Counted from the first letter of the stretch, positions 1-8,355 are shown. The stretch is 64,000 nt of DNA from F23-B02 sp946405205 (GCA_946405205.1 CAMJGL010000009.1:1-64000), one strand, 5' to 3'. The notes: generated by a model not told the origin, from the letters alone. Made by a program: numbers and translations.

Positions 1-71
1 AGCATGCCCTTATAGGGCTGGTGCATGCCACCCGTTTTACGGGTGGTCATGACTATGACAGGAGGACAAAA
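1..71 (+). promoter_or_regulatory. Leader with two hairpins ahead of the SMR pair (cut by window edge)
   Basis: Two stem-loops can be drawn before the ribosome site. One pairs GCATGCCC (3-10) with GGG and GCATGC (16-28), with a bulge. The second is a 7-bp stem CCACCCG / CGGGTGG (29-47) with a short T-rich loop. No T tract follows, so it is not an intrinsic terminator. A guanidine-sensing RNA would be expected in front of such exporters, but the ACGR loops of the mini-ykkC type are not seen and the 5' part lies outside the window. The role is therefore undecided. Confidence 0.4.
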
Positions 72-419
72 ATGAAAGACAAAAATATTGCGTGGCTCTG
101 CCTGCTTGTCTCGGGTCTGTCCGAGATAGTCTGGGCCTACACCATGAAGCTGAGTCACGGCTTCACGGTGCTGTGGCCGAGCGTGATAACGGTCGCGGTG
201 CTTGCGGGGAGCTTCTTTTTGCTGGCAAAGGCGGTCAAGGAGCTCGGCATCGGATTGACTTACTCCGTATTCACCGGCATCGGGGTCGTGGGCACGAGCC
301 TTGTCGGGATATTCGTGCTCAATGAGGGCGTAAACGCGCTGAAAGCGGTGTCGCTCGTGCTGCTGATATGCGGTATTATAGGTCTGAAGCTGTGCGGCGG
401 GGAGGAGGATGCGGGATGA
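72..419 (+). CDS. SMR-family efflux protein, subunit A (guanidinium-exporter type)
   Basis: Small multidrug resistance protein of 115 residues with four membrane helices, the usual SMR size. The essential acidic residue is E18 in SEIVWA, followed by W21, which matches the E13/W16 pair of Gdx exporters. The Tyr and Ser of the binding pocket (TYS, GSFFLL) are kept, but the second pocket Trp is Phe (YSVFTG). The ATG at 72 follows AGGAGGACAAAA, so upstream ATGs are ignored. It overlaps the second SMR gene by ATGA, so the two are translationally coupled and probably form a heterodimer. SMR pairs of this kind export guanidinium or quaternary ammonium compounds; which substrate applies here is not visible. 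Confidence 0.88.
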   Translation: MKDKNIAWLCLLVSGLSEIVWAYTMKLSHGFTVLWPSVITVAVLAGSFFLLAKAVKELGIGLTYSVFTGIGVVGTSLVGIFVLNEGVNALKAVSLVLLICGIIGLKLCGGEEDAG

Positions 420-730
420 TGTGGCTCGTACTTATTTGCGCTTCCTTTTTTGAACTCGCCTTCACCGTGTGCATGAAGCTGTCCGACGGCCTGAAGAATG
501 TTAAATACGCGGTACTTACGGTCATCAGCACGGCCTGCAGCATCGGACTTCTGTCCGTTGCCGCAAAGACTCTGCCGCTCGGCGTTGCCTACGCGGTCTG
601 GACGGGGCTGGGCACCGTATTCAATGTCATTTTCGGCATCGTGGTGTTCAAGGAGAGCAAAAGCGTCAAAAAGCTCGTGTTCATGGGCATGGTACTCGCC
701 GGCGTGGTCGGGTTGAGAATAGCGGGATAA
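416..730 (+). CDS. SMR-family efflux protein, subunit B
   Basis: 104-residue SMR protein with four predicted helices. The core Glu is in FFELAF; the Trp three residues after it in subunit A is Phe here. The second pocket Trp, Phe in subunit A, is present (AYAVWTG). The start overlaps the stop of subunit A (ATGA); a GGAGGAGG site lies 7 bases before. A second ATG at 419 is an equally possible start. The gene ends just before a terminator shared with the convergent kinase gene. The reciprocal Trp/Phe pattern suggests the two subunits complete one transport site. Confidence 0.87.
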   Translation: MMWLVLICASFFELAFTVCMKLSDGLKNVKYAVLTVISTACSIGLLSVAAKTLPLGVAYAVWTGLGTVFNVIFGIVVFKESKSVKKLVFMGMVLAGVVGLRIAG

Positions 731-732
731 TA

Positions 733-763
733 AAATGCAGCCTCACAGGAGGCTGCATTTTAC
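733..763 (+). terminator. Bidirectional intrinsic terminator after the SMR pair
   Basis: A perfect stem ATGCAGCCTC / GAGGCTGCAT with loop ACAG is flanked by A and T runs. It sits between convergent genes and could serve both strands. Confidence 0.8.
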
Positions 764-790
764 ATACCTTTTTGAGTGCGGGAGTATGTG

Positions 791-1723
791 TTATTCGTAC
801 TCGCCGCCGCCGATAAACTCGCGGATGAGCGCGTCGGGAGCGACAAGGCTTTCGTCGATAACGCCGAAAAGTTGCAGGGCGGGAAGCACCCGGCGCAGCT
901 CGTCATAACGCTCGATGCCCTCGGGTATCGAGGAAAACAGCTTCGTCGCGGCCTCGTTCATAACGGCCATTTCGTATGGGAAGGATGAGTCGAACTGAAA
1001 ATCCGCCTTGTTTTTGAATGGGGAGATGTTGGCCTTTTCGCCGCGGCGGACATTGGCCCACATACTCAGCGTCTGATCAGGATCCGCGCCGCGGAATTTG
1101 TGGTCGCGCACGGTGCGGCGGACAAGGCGGAACCATGTTCCCTTGAACACGACCTCGCCGTTGAACTCGACGTTGCTGCGGGCGGAGATATACAGCTTGA
1201 AGGCGTCGGGATGCCTTTGCGTTATCATGTCGTTCAGGGCGTGGATGCCCTCAAATACGACTATCTCATCCTTCTTGAGCTTTATGGATTTCGAGGGCTC
1301 AATGACGCGCATCTGGCGGGAGAACTCATATTTCGGAACAAATATGCGCTTGCCCTCGGCCAGCATGGAAAAGTGCTCGTTCAAAAGCTCCATGTCAAGG
1401 CACAGGGGGGACTCGAAGTCTATATCGCCCTCGGGGGTGCGGGGCGCGGTCGCGGGGTCGACAGTCTGGAAGTAGTCGTCCATGCCGACATAGTGGGCGT
1501 GAACTCCGCGGCGATCGAGCGCCTCGCTGATTTTTCTGGCGGTCGTGGTTTTGCCCGAGCCGGAGGGGCCGGACAGCAGAACGATGGGGCTGCGCCGGCT
1601 GTTCTCGATTATCATATCTGCCGCGGTCTCTACCCGCCTTGCGTAGACCTCGTCGCACTCGTCTATGAAGCCCTTCGGGTCGGAAACGGTGCGGAAGTTA
1701 ATATCCTTAAGATCGTATGCCAT
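791..1723 (-). CDS. Uridine kinase-like nucleoside kinase
   Basis: 310-residue P-loop kinase of the uridine kinase/phosphoribulokinase family, which phosphorylates nucleosides with ATP or GTP in pyrimidine salvage. Walker A is GPSGSGKTT at residues 52-60. The acidic VGMDDYF segment follows at about residue 80 and the VFEGIHAL segment at about 160-170, both typical of the family. An N-terminal region of about 45 residues precedes the P-loop, as in clostridial standalone nucleoside kinases. The ATG overlaps the hemZ stop codon by one base (TAATG), so it is translated from the hemZ message. The true substrate is not provable from sequence. Confidence 0.82.
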   Translation of the reverse strand: MAYDLKDINFRTVSDPKGFIDECDEVYARRVETAADMIIENSRRSPIVLLSGPSGSGKTTTARKISEALDRRGVHAHYVGMDDYFQTVDPATAPRTPEGDIDFESPLCLDMELLNEHFSMLAEGKRIFVPKYEFSRQMRVIEPSKSIKLKKDEIVVFEGIHALNDMITQRHPDAFKLYISARSNVEFNGEVVFKGTWFRLVRRTVRDHKFRGADPDQTLSMWANVRRGEKANISPFKNKADFQFDSSFPYEMAVMNEAATKLFSSIPEGIERYDELRRVLPALQLFGVIDESLVAPDALIREFIGGGEYE

Positions 1724-3198
1724 TATTCTGTCTCCTTATTATAGAAGTTTATTATACCTTGCTTGTCGCCGCAGGTCTTTTCGATGCCGGCGATGTACTC
1801 GGCGGGGTACTTCGGCGCGAACAGGCGTATGCTGCGCCCTCCGCTGCGGTTTACGAGCTTTGTCGAGCCGCCGCCGCCGAGAGCTATGATGGAGCACAGC
1901 TCCTCCATGATGCAGACGTTATAGAGATTGACATAGCCCTCTTTCGCCCAGCCGACGTTCTCAAAACCGCCGGACATGAATTTCTGGCGGTAGAGGTAAT
2001 ATGGGGAATACCCCGCCGCACGCAGCTTATCTCCGGCGATATCCAGCATCCTGCCGACCTCCGCCGCCGTTGGCAGCCGGCTGCCCTCGAGCGTGATGCG
2101 GGAGCCCTTCTTGAGCGACAGGGTGTGAACGGTGATGTTCTCCGGCTCAAGTGCCGTCACCTTGTCGAGCGTCTCGGCAAAGCCCCCGACGCTGTCCGAG
2201 GGAAGCCCGGCGATGAGATCCATGTTGACCGCCATGCCGCCGACCCTGCGCACCTTTCCGAGCGCGTCAAGGATATCCTGCGCCGTGTGCCTGCGGCCTA
2301 TGGCCTCCAGGACACCGTCGCACATGGTCTGGGGATTTACGCTGACCCTGTCGACGCCGTGGGCTTTGAGCACTCTCAGCTTTTCCACCGTGATCGTGTC
2401 AGGCCTGCCGGCCTCGACGGTGTACTCCCGCAGGCGGGACAGGTCGAAGCGCTCGGAAAGCCGTGAACACAGCCGGTCGAGCTGCCCTGAGCTGAGCGTG
2501 GTGGGCGTTCCGCCGCCCATGTATATTGATATGACGGAAAGCCCCAGCTCATTTACGGCATCCGCGGCGGCGTCTATCTCCCGCATCAGCGCATCGAGAA
2601 AGGGAGGGATGAGCTTCATGCTTTTTTCCACCGACTGGCTTACGAAGCTGCAGTAGGAGCAGCGGGTAGGGCAGAAGGGGATGCCCACATAAAGGCACAC
2701 ATCCTTTTCGCCGAGGCCTGCGCGCACCTGCTGCGTCACGAGCGAGGTATCGCGGCAGAGCTCGGCGCGCTCGGGGCTTACGTCGTATTCTGAGATGAAG
2801 CGTTTTAAGGCGGCGTCGGGGCCGCTGTTTTCCATTAGACCGCAAAACAGCTTCCCGGGCCGTACCCCCGTGAGCGCGCCCCACACGGGTTTTGCGTGTC
2901 CTGAGCTGAGGGCTGCACGGTAGAAAGCGTTTTTTATGATGCGGCTGCACAGCTTATCGCGGGATATGCCGTCGGTTATGCTGTCTGCCCGAACGGCGCT
3001 GCGCCCGTGATAGGTTCGTCCGCCTGAAACCAGCTTGCATGACGCGGTGACAAAGCTTGCGCCCCGGCTCAGGCTCAGCTCGACCCTGTCGCCCTCCGGC
3101 CTGCCCTCGGGGTACTCGGGCCGCTCGGCGGGGTAGAGGGACAGCAGCATCTGCTCGGCTGCGTATTTATAATCATGCCCGTGAAGATAAAGTTTCAC
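1723..3198 (-). CDS. hemZ: Coproporphyrinogen dehydrogenase HemZ-type radical SAM protein
   Basis: Radical SAM protein of 491 residues with the cluster motif CPTRCSYC (Cys 176, 180, 183), where the Cys residues bind the 4Fe-4S cluster and SAM. HemZ-type features are the GVRPGKLF segment before the motif and a C-terminal half shared with HemN/HemW. It is predicted to oxidise coproporphyrinogen III without oxygen in heme synthesis. Some family members are annotated on weak evidence, so the substrate remains inferred. The GTG at 3198 is preferred over the upstream TTG because AGGAG lies 7 bases before it, and the resulting protein starts VKLYLHGHDY. It is first in an operon with the kinase gene. 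Confidence 0.82.
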   Translation of the reverse strand: MKLYLHGHDYKYAAEQMLLSLYPAERPEYPEGRPEGDRVELSLSRGASFVTASCKLVSGGRTYHGRSAVRADSITDGISRDKLCSRIIKNAFYRAALSSGHAKPVWGALTGVRPGKLFCGLMENSGPDAALKRFISEYDVSPERAELCRDTSLVTQQVRAGLGEKDVCLYVGIPFCPTRCSYCSFVSQSVEKSMKLIPPFLDALMREIDAAADAVNELGLSVISIYMGGGTPTTLSSGQLDRLCSRLSERFDLSRLREYTVEAGRPDTITVEKLRVLKAHGVDRVSVNPQTMCDGVLEAIGRRHTAQDILDALGKVRRVGGMAVNMDLIAGLPSDSVGGFAETLDKVTALEPENITVHTLSLKKGSRITLEGSRLPTAAEVGRMLDIAGDKLRAAGYSPYYLYRQKFMSGGFENVGWAKEGYVNLYNVCIMEELCSIIALGGGGSTKLVNRSGGRSIRLFAPKYPAEYIAGIEKTCGDKQGIINFYNKETE

Positions 3199-3233
3199 GT
3201 CGAAGCTCCTCAATTTCGTCAGTATAATTTATC

Positions 3234-3262
3234 ATTATATCACAATGTCTGCTTGAGCACAA
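3234..3262 (-). promoter_or_regulatory. Promoter of hemZ
   Basis: Read on the minus strand, -35 TTGTGC (3257-3262), a 17-base spacer, then a perfect -10 TATAAT (3234-3239). It lies about 36 bases before the chosen GTG start. Confidence 0.65.
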
Positions 3263-3320
3263 TAATCAGGCTGTTTACATTTCAAATGGGATGCAAATAA
3301 ATAAAGGAAGCTCTTTATTC

Positions 3321-3349
3321 TTGCAATACACTGCCCGATGTGGTACTAT
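3321..3349 (+). promoter_or_regulatory. Promoter of the tandem ATP-grasp gene
   Basis: TTGCAA (3321-3326), 17 bases, TACTAT (3344-3349). It is 45 bases before the ATG at 3395. Confidence 0.65.
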
Positions 3350-3394
3350 CATCTAATAGAAAAATCGAAATTTGACAAAAACCGGAGACATTAT

Positions 3395-5365
3395 ATGAAA
3401 ATTTGGAGAAAAATAAAAAGGCTTTTCAAGAAACTGATAAAAGCGATTTTTTTCCGCAAAGAAGAATATGCCCGTTTTAAGAAAACAGACCTGTTCCAAA
3501 GCCTGCGCAGCATTGCTATCGACCGCTATTTCATACGCAACATCAAAAAAGGCGAATATGCGACGGTCAGAGCGAAAAAAATGAACTACCGCATGGAGAA
3601 AAAGGATATCCTGACGGATGAGCGTAAGGAGGCGCTGCTTGCCAAGGTCTTTGAAAAGCAGCACGGCTACAAAATAAACTTCAGGGATCCCAAGACCTTC
3701 AATGAAAAGCTTATGTGGATGAAGCTCTACTATCAGGAGCCGCTTATCACCAAGTGCTGCGATAAGTTCGCTGTCAAGGACTATGTGAGCCGCATGGTGG
3801 GGCCGGAATACGTCGTTCCCACCATAAAAAGCTGGACAAATCCCGGCCAGATCGACTTTGACGCCCTGCCCGAGCGCTATGTGCTCAAGGTCAACTGGTC
3901 CAGCGGCTATCTGAAGATAGTCAAGAACAAGGAAGAGCTTGACGTCGACGCGACCCGCCGCCAGCTTGCAAAATGGATAAAGCCCTACAGAAATTCCTAC
4001 TACCAGACCTTTAACTGGGGCTACAAGAATATGCCCCCCATAATCTTCGCGGAGGAATACATCGAGCAGACCGATGAGCAGGTCTATGACTATAAATTCT
4101 TCTGCTTCGGCGGCAGGGTGGACAGCCTGTTTATCGCCACCGACCGTCAGGACAAGACGAAGCCCACCACCTTTGACTTCTACGACGCGGAATTCAATCC
4201 CCTCGATATAACCTACGGCGGCCATGCACACGTCGAAAAGCCCCACGAAAAGCCCAAGAATTTCGAGAAGATGAAGGAGATCGCCGCAAAGCTCTCCAAG
4301 CCCTTCCCCTTTGTGCGCGTGGACTTCTACGACCTCGGTGACAGGGTGTATGTCGGCGAGATGACCTTCTATTCCGGCGGTGCGCTGCTGTCGTTCGAGC
4401 CGTTTGAGTGGGATGAGAAATACGGCGAGATGATCCGCCTTCCCGACAAGGTCATCCAGAACACGGAGGATTACTTCGACCCGATGACGCCGCGTGAGGC
4501 GTACATGATGGAGACCCGCATAACCCCCGCGATGCAGCGGATGTACTGTATGCAGAAGGCCTACGCCCAGCTCGGCTACCTGCCGGATCTTGACGATCCC
4601 AAGAGCTTCAACGAAAAGATCATATGGCTCGCGCTCAACTATAAAAACCCCGATATAAGGATAGGCGCCGATAAATACCGCGCCAAGGAGTATATAGCCT
4701 CCAAGGTCGGCTCACAGTATGTCGTGCCCCTGCTGGGCGCGTATGACGACATCACTCAGGTGGATTTCAACGCTCTGCCCGAAAAATTCGTCGCCAAGGC
4801 CAACAGCGGCTGGGGCAGCGACCAGGTCATAATCGTCACGAACAAGGATACATACTGCATCGACCATCTGAAGGTCATGATGTCGACCTGGCTGTATCCC
4901 TGGTGTACCTATTATTATCAGAATATGTGCATCACAGACGAGAAGATCGAGCCCAAGCTCGTCATCGAGGAGCTTCTGGAGGCCGACGAGGGCGGCAGCG
5001 TTGACGACTACAAGTTCTATTGCTGCAACGGAGAGCCGAAGTTTGCGCTCGTTGTCAGCGACCGCAAGGCAAAAACGCAGACAAGGACCTTTGTGGACAT
5101 GAACTGGGAGTGCATCCCCGTCATGCGCAAGGGCAAAAAGACCGCGGCAAGCCCCAAAAAGCCCAAAAAGCTCGGGGAGATGGTGAAGCTGTGCAGGATC
5201 CTGTCCAAGGACTTCCCGCTGGTGCGCATCGACTTCTATGAGGTCGACGGCCGCGTGTATGTGGGCGAGCTCACCTTCACGCCCGGGATGTTCCTCGGCT
5301 TCAGACCCATCGAAATGGACTATAAGCTCGGCGAATATCTTGACCTGAGCGAATACATCAAGTGA
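3395..5365 (+). CDS. Tandem TupA-like ATP-grasp protein
   Basis: 656-residue protein made of two similar halves, each matching the TupA-like ATP-grasp family found in polysaccharide and teichuronopeptide synthesis loci. The repeat is clear: DPKTFNEKLMWMKLYY at about residue 98 and DPKSFNEKIIWLALNY at about residue 401, each followed by DK..AK.Y, YVVP, a glycine-rich strand and an acidic VRxDFY segment near the end of each half (FPFVRVDFYD, FPLVRIDFYE). A basic N terminus of about 55 residues precedes the first half. Start choice: GGAG lies 8 bases before ATG 3395, while the upstream ATG at 3338 lies on the promoter. It has its own promoter and terminator. The family joins an amino acid or similar group to a surface polymer; the actual substrate is unknown. 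Confidence 0.8.
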   Translation: MKIWRKIKRLFKKLIKAIFFRKEEYARFKKTDLFQSLRSIAIDRYFIRNIKKGEYATVRAKKMNYRMEKKDILTDERKEALLAKVFEKQHGYKINFRDPKTFNEKLMWMKLYYQEPLITKCCDKFAVKDYVSRMVGPEYVVPTIKSWTNPGQIDFDALPERYVLKVNWSSGYLKIVKNKEELDVDATRRQLAKWIKPYRNSYYQTFNWGYKNMPPIIFAEEYIEQTDEQVYDYKFFCFGGRVDSLFIATDRQDKTKPTTFDFYDAEFNPLDITYGGHAHVEKPHEKPKNFEKMKEIAAKLSKPFPFVRVDFYDLGDRVYVGEMTFYSGGALLSFEPFEWDEKYGEMIRLPDKVIQNTEDYFDPMTPREAYMMETRITPAMQRMYCMQKAYAQLGYLPDLDDPKSFNEKIIWLALNYKNPDIRIGADKYRAKEYIASKVGSQYVVPLLGAYDDITQVDFNALPEKFVAKANSGWGSDQVIIVTNKDTYCIDHLKVMMSTWLYPWCTYYYQNMCITDEKIEPKLVIEELLEADEGGSVDDYKFYCCNGEPKFALVVSDRKAKTQTRTFVDMNWECIPVMRKGKKTAASPKKPKKLGEMVKLCRILSKDFPLVRIDFYEVDGRVYVGELTFTPGMFLGFRPIEMDYKLGEYLDLSEYIK

Positions 5366-5376
5366 AAAACGCAGAA

Positions 5377-5411
5377 GCTCCGACGGCCATCGCCGTCGGA
5401 GCATTGATTTT
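5377..5411 (+). terminator. Intrinsic terminator after the ATP-grasp gene
   Basis: 11-bp stem GCTCCGACGGC / GCCGTCGGAGC with a CATC loop, followed by ATTGATTTT. The T tract is interrupted but usable. Confidence 0.7.
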
Positions 5412-5489
5412 GTCTCAGCCGGACTTATTTGCACTGGTAATTTGGTGGGATATGTAGTATAATAATCAAATACGGCAAAGACATAAGAT

Positions 5490-6234
5490 ATGAGATTCGG
5501 AGTTTTGAAAGATATAAAGATCGGCGAGTACCGCGTTATAGCGACCCCCACCGAGATCCACACCCTTGCGTCCGACGGCAACGAGGTCTTTGTCCAGCAT
5601 GACGCGGGTCAGCGTCGGCGCGACGAATATCGGCCACCTGCGCGAGATAAACGAAAAATACCACGGCGAGGTCAGCACCTTCATCTCGAATAAGTACAAT
5701 ATCTCCAAGCTGCTGCCGCAGGTCGATATGCTCGTAAACTGCGTGCGCTGGCCGAAGGACGCCACCGAGTACCTCGTCGACCGCGAAATGGTCGCCTCCA
5801 TGCACAAGGGCTCCGTGATAGTCGACATTGCAAACGATTACGGCGTTATCGAGACCTTCCATGAGACCACGCACGAGGATCCCATGTATATCGAAGAGGG
5901 CGTCGTGCATTACTGTGTCAGCAATATCCCGGGCGCGATAGCGGGCTCGACCTCGGTCGCCTACGCCGCCTCCGTGCTGCCCCATCTGAGGAGCATCATG
6001 AAAAACGGCGTTGCCGAAGCCTGCGCCGCCGACGGCTATCTCCGCCGCGGGCTGACCTGCTATAAGGGCTACCTCACCCATGAGGAGTCCAGCGGCATCC
6101 AGGGCAAGCCCTGGGTAAAGCCAGAGGTGATACTCGGCCTGCAGGGCCGCAGTCTTGACCCGGCCGGCCGCAACACCTCCACCCGTTCCGATAACTACTA
6201 TGCCGAGTTTGAGGACGAGTGCCGGAGGGGATAA
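5490..6234 (+). pseudogene. ald: Alanine dehydrogenase, internally deleted and frameshifted
   Basis: Two pieces of alanine dehydrogenase (L-alanine to pyruvate, NAD-dependent; about 370 residues when intact) lie in different frames. The first, from ATG 5490, encodes the N terminus up to VFVQHDAG (about 40 residues). The second continues in the +1 frame from about 5600 with TNIGHLREINEKY, the end of the Rossmann segment, then TTHEDPMY, VVHYCVSNIPGA and CYKGYLTHEE of the C-terminal domain. About 110-120 residues, including the catalytic Lys/His region and the nucleotide-binding glycines, are missing at the junction near 5597-5615. No functional enzyme can be made. A TATAAT-like box lies upstream at 5456-5463. 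The moaA operon begins 22 bases downstream. Confidence 0.82.
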
Positions 6235-6256
6235 ACAGAATTTCCGGAGGCGCGTT

Positions 6257-7213
6257 ATGAAAGACGGATACGGCAGAAAAATCGAATATCTGCGAATGTC
6301 GGTCACCGACGCCTGCAATCTGCGCTGCGCCTACTGCATGCCCGAGGAGGGTATGCGCGTATGCCCGTGCAAAAGCGCAATGAGCGCCGAAGAGTTCATC
6401 GAGATCGCCTCGGCGGCGGCGGAGCTGGGCGTCAGGAAGCTGCGCATAACAGGCGGCGAGCCGCTGGTGCGTGCCGATATCGTGGAGTTGGCGCGTGAAC
6501 TTGGCAGGATAGACGGCATTGAGGATATGAGCCTTACCACCAACGCTACGCTGCTCGCGCCGATGGCCGAGGACCTGTACAGGGCCGGCATACACCGCAT
6601 AAACATAAGCCTCGATACGCTCGACCCGAAAAAATACGAGGATATCACCCGCGGCGGGAAGCTCTCCGACGCATTGGAGGGTCTGCGCGCCGCGATGTAC
6701 GCGGGGATGAGCCCCGTGAAGCTGAACACGGTGCTCATAGGCGGCTTCAACGATGAGGAGATCGAAACGCTGGCTGAGCTTACGGCGTCATACCCCATAG
6801 AGCTGCGCTTCATCGAGCTCATGCCCATCGGGCACACTGGAAGCTTTCCGGAGAGCGCCTATATCCCCAACAGTATAGTCCTGCAGAAGCTGCGCGGGCT
6901 CGAACCTGTTGAGAGTGCGCCTCACTCGGTCGCTCGGCTGTATAAGCTGCCCCATGCTCAGGGCAGGATAGGGCTTATAAGCCCGCTGAGCAGCCATTTC
7001 TGCGCAGAGTGCAACCGCCTGCGCCTTACCGCGGACGGCTGCCTGAAGCCCTGCCTTCACTCGGCTGAGGAGATTTCGGTCCGCGGCCTGCACGGCGAGG
7101 AGCTGAAAGCGGCGATACTCACCGCAGTTTTGCATAAGCCGAAAATGCACGTTGAGCTTTCGGCGACCGAGCGCAGCCAATCGCAGAGAAGTATGTACCG
7201 CATCGGAGGTTAG
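6257..7213 (+). CDS. moaA: GTP 3',8-cyclase MoaA
   Basis: 318-residue radical SAM enzyme for the first step of molybdenum cofactor synthesis (GTP to 3',8-cyclo-GTP). The N-terminal cluster motif is CNLRCAYC (Cys 20, 24, 27). The C-terminal cluster is FCAECNRLRLTADG followed by CLKPCLHS, and the protein ends in Gly-Gly as required in this family. The ATG at 6257 follows GGAGG by 6 bases; upstream in-frame ATGs lie inside the dead ald gene. A MOSC-domain gene follows after 3 bases, which fits the cofactor theme. No other moa or moe gene is in the window. Confidence 0.93.
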   Translation: MKDGYGRKIEYLRMSVTDACNLRCAYCMPEEGMRVCPCKSAMSAEEFIEIASAAAELGVRKLRITGGEPLVRADIVELARELGRIDGIEDMSLTTNATLLAPMAEDLYRAGIHRINISLDTLDPKKYEDITRGGKLSDALEGLRAAMYAGMSPVKLNTVLIGGFNDEEIETLAELTASYPIELRFIELMPIGHTGSFPESAYIPNSIVLQKLRGLEPVESAPHSVARLYKLPHAQGRIGLISPLSSHFCAECNRLRLTADGCLKPCLHSAEEISVRGLHGEELKAAILTAVLHKPKMHVELSATERSQSQRSMYRIGG

Positions 7214-7216
7214 ATC

Positions 7217-7651
7217 ATGGCTAAAATAGCGGCAATTTGTATAAGTGAGATACGCGGGATCCAGAAGCACGAGATACCCGAGGCGTACCTGCGCGCAGAC
7301 CACGGCATCGAGGGCGATGCCCACGCGGGTTCATGGCACCGCCAGGTGAGCCTTTTGTCCGTCGACAGCGTCGCAAAGCTTCAGGAGAAGCTTGATTTTG
7401 AGCTCAAGCACGGCGCTTTTGCGGAGAACATACTCGTGGAGGGCATGGCCGTACATACCCTGCCCGTGGGCACTCGCCTTCGCATCGGCGAGGCTCTGTG
7501 CGAGGTGACGCAGATCGGCAAGGAGTGCCACAGCGACTGCGCCATACGAAAGGCCGCGGGCGACTGCGTGATGCCCCGGGAGGGCATCTTCGTAAAAGTC
7601 CTTGAATCCGGCAGGATCGCAAAAGGCGATGCGGTAGAGGTAGTGGCGTAA
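7217..7651 (+). CDS. MOSC domain protein
   Basis: 144-residue standalone MOSC domain, related to the C terminus of molybdenum cofactor sulfurases. The segment HAGSWHRQVSLL and the Cys in IGKECHSDC fit the family, in which a conserved Cys is thought to carry sulfur. It starts 3 bases after moaA, so it is probably co-transcribed and works in molybdenum cofactor trafficking or modification. This is the usual arrangement in anaerobic Firmicutes; the biochemical role of these short MOSC proteins is not settled. Confidence 0.8.
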   Translation: MAKIAAICISEIRGIQKHEIPEAYLRADHGIEGDAHAGSWHRQVSLLSVDSVAKLQEKLDFELKHGAFAENILVEGMAVHTLPVGTRLRIGEALCEVTQIGKECHSDCAIRKAAGDCVMPREGIFVKVLESGRIAKGDAVEVVA

Positions 7652-8235
7652 TGAGGAAAAAACTCGATAGCGAGCTTGTCTACAAGACCGCGCTGGGCTT
7701 TTTTTCGAGATACGGTTATAAAAAGACGACCCTTGAGGACATAGCCGACGCTCTGAACATGACCGGCAGCAGCATATATTCCTATGCCAGCAGCAAGCAG
7801 GCGCTTTACTACGACTGCATATCCTATGCCGTCGACAAGTGGCAAGAGTCGGTGAGGCTTGCGTCGGCAGAATCTTCAGAGCCTGCCCGGCAGCTCCTGC
7901 TGGCGTTTGAGGAGGCTGTACGGTATATCGACTCCGATGAGCAGCTTCAGCTTCTCCTGAGAAATGACCCGAGCATTTTTCCTATGTTCCCCTCGGTCGA
8001 CCCTATCGAGGAGCTGAACAACTGGGCAGTCTCCTTTATCGGCGATATCCTTCGCCGCGGCGTTGAATGCGGCTCTTTTCGGGATATCGACGTAGACGAT
8101 ACGGCGTTCATTATTTTTCAAATATACAAGTATTTTATTATAAGCAGCTATGTTGACTGCTCAGGCAGCCGCCTCAGTGTTAACAAGCACATAAGCACTA
8201 TCAAGACCCTCATAATGGACGGACTTTTGAAATAA
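7651..8235 (+). CDS. TetR-family regulator
   Basis: 194 residues. The N-terminal helix-turn-helix (about residues 8-55) reads ALGFFSRYGYKKTTLEDIADAL followed by SSIYSYASSKQALY, a textbook TetR pattern with Ser/Tyr replacing the common YYHF. The rest is a variable helical ligand domain. The ATG overlaps the MOSC stop by one base (TAATG), so it belongs to the moaA operon. An inverted repeat lies just beyond its terminator in front of the next gene and is a plausible target. Confidence 0.83.
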   Translation: MRKKLDSELVYKTALGFFSRYGYKKTTLEDIADALNMTGSSIYSYASSKQALYYDCISYAVDKWQESVRLASAESSEPARQLLLAFEEAVRYIDSDEQLQLLLRNDPSIFPMFPSVDPIEELNNWAVSFIGDILRRGVECGSFRDIDVDDTAFIIFQIYKYFIISSYVDCSGSRLSVNKHISTIKTLIMDGLLK

Positions 8236-8242
8236 GCTACAA

Positions 8243-8271
8243 AAAACCCACTGGATTTTCAGTGGGTTTTT
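8243..8271 (+). terminator. Intrinsic terminator after the TetR gene
   Basis: Stem AAACCCACTG / CAGTGGGTTT with loop GATTTT and a run of five T residues. The following promoter begins only 4 bases later. Confidence 0.85.
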
Positions 8272-8274
8272 ACA

Positions 8275-8331
8275 TTGACAGAGCTGCCGCAGAATAATAT
8301 AATTGTAAATAATTTAATGAATTGTTAAATT
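8275..8331 (+). promoter_or_regulatory. Consensus promoter plus AT-rich operator-like inverted repeat
   Basis: Perfect sigma-A promoter: TTGACA (8275-8280), 17 bases, TATAAT (8298-8303). Just downstream, near the expected transcription start, is the inverted repeat AATTTAA (8311-8317) and TTAAATT (8325-8331) with 7 bases between. The position suits repression by the TetR protein encoded immediately upstream; that link is inference. Confidence 0.75.
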
Positions 8332-8355
8332 ATTAAATTAAAAGGAGGGGAAACA

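Noticed and set aside
1..71. Guanidine-II (mini-ykkC) riboswitch before the SMR genes
   Set aside because: The two hairpins lack the ACGR loops that define it; other classes cannot be judged because the 5' part is outside the window.
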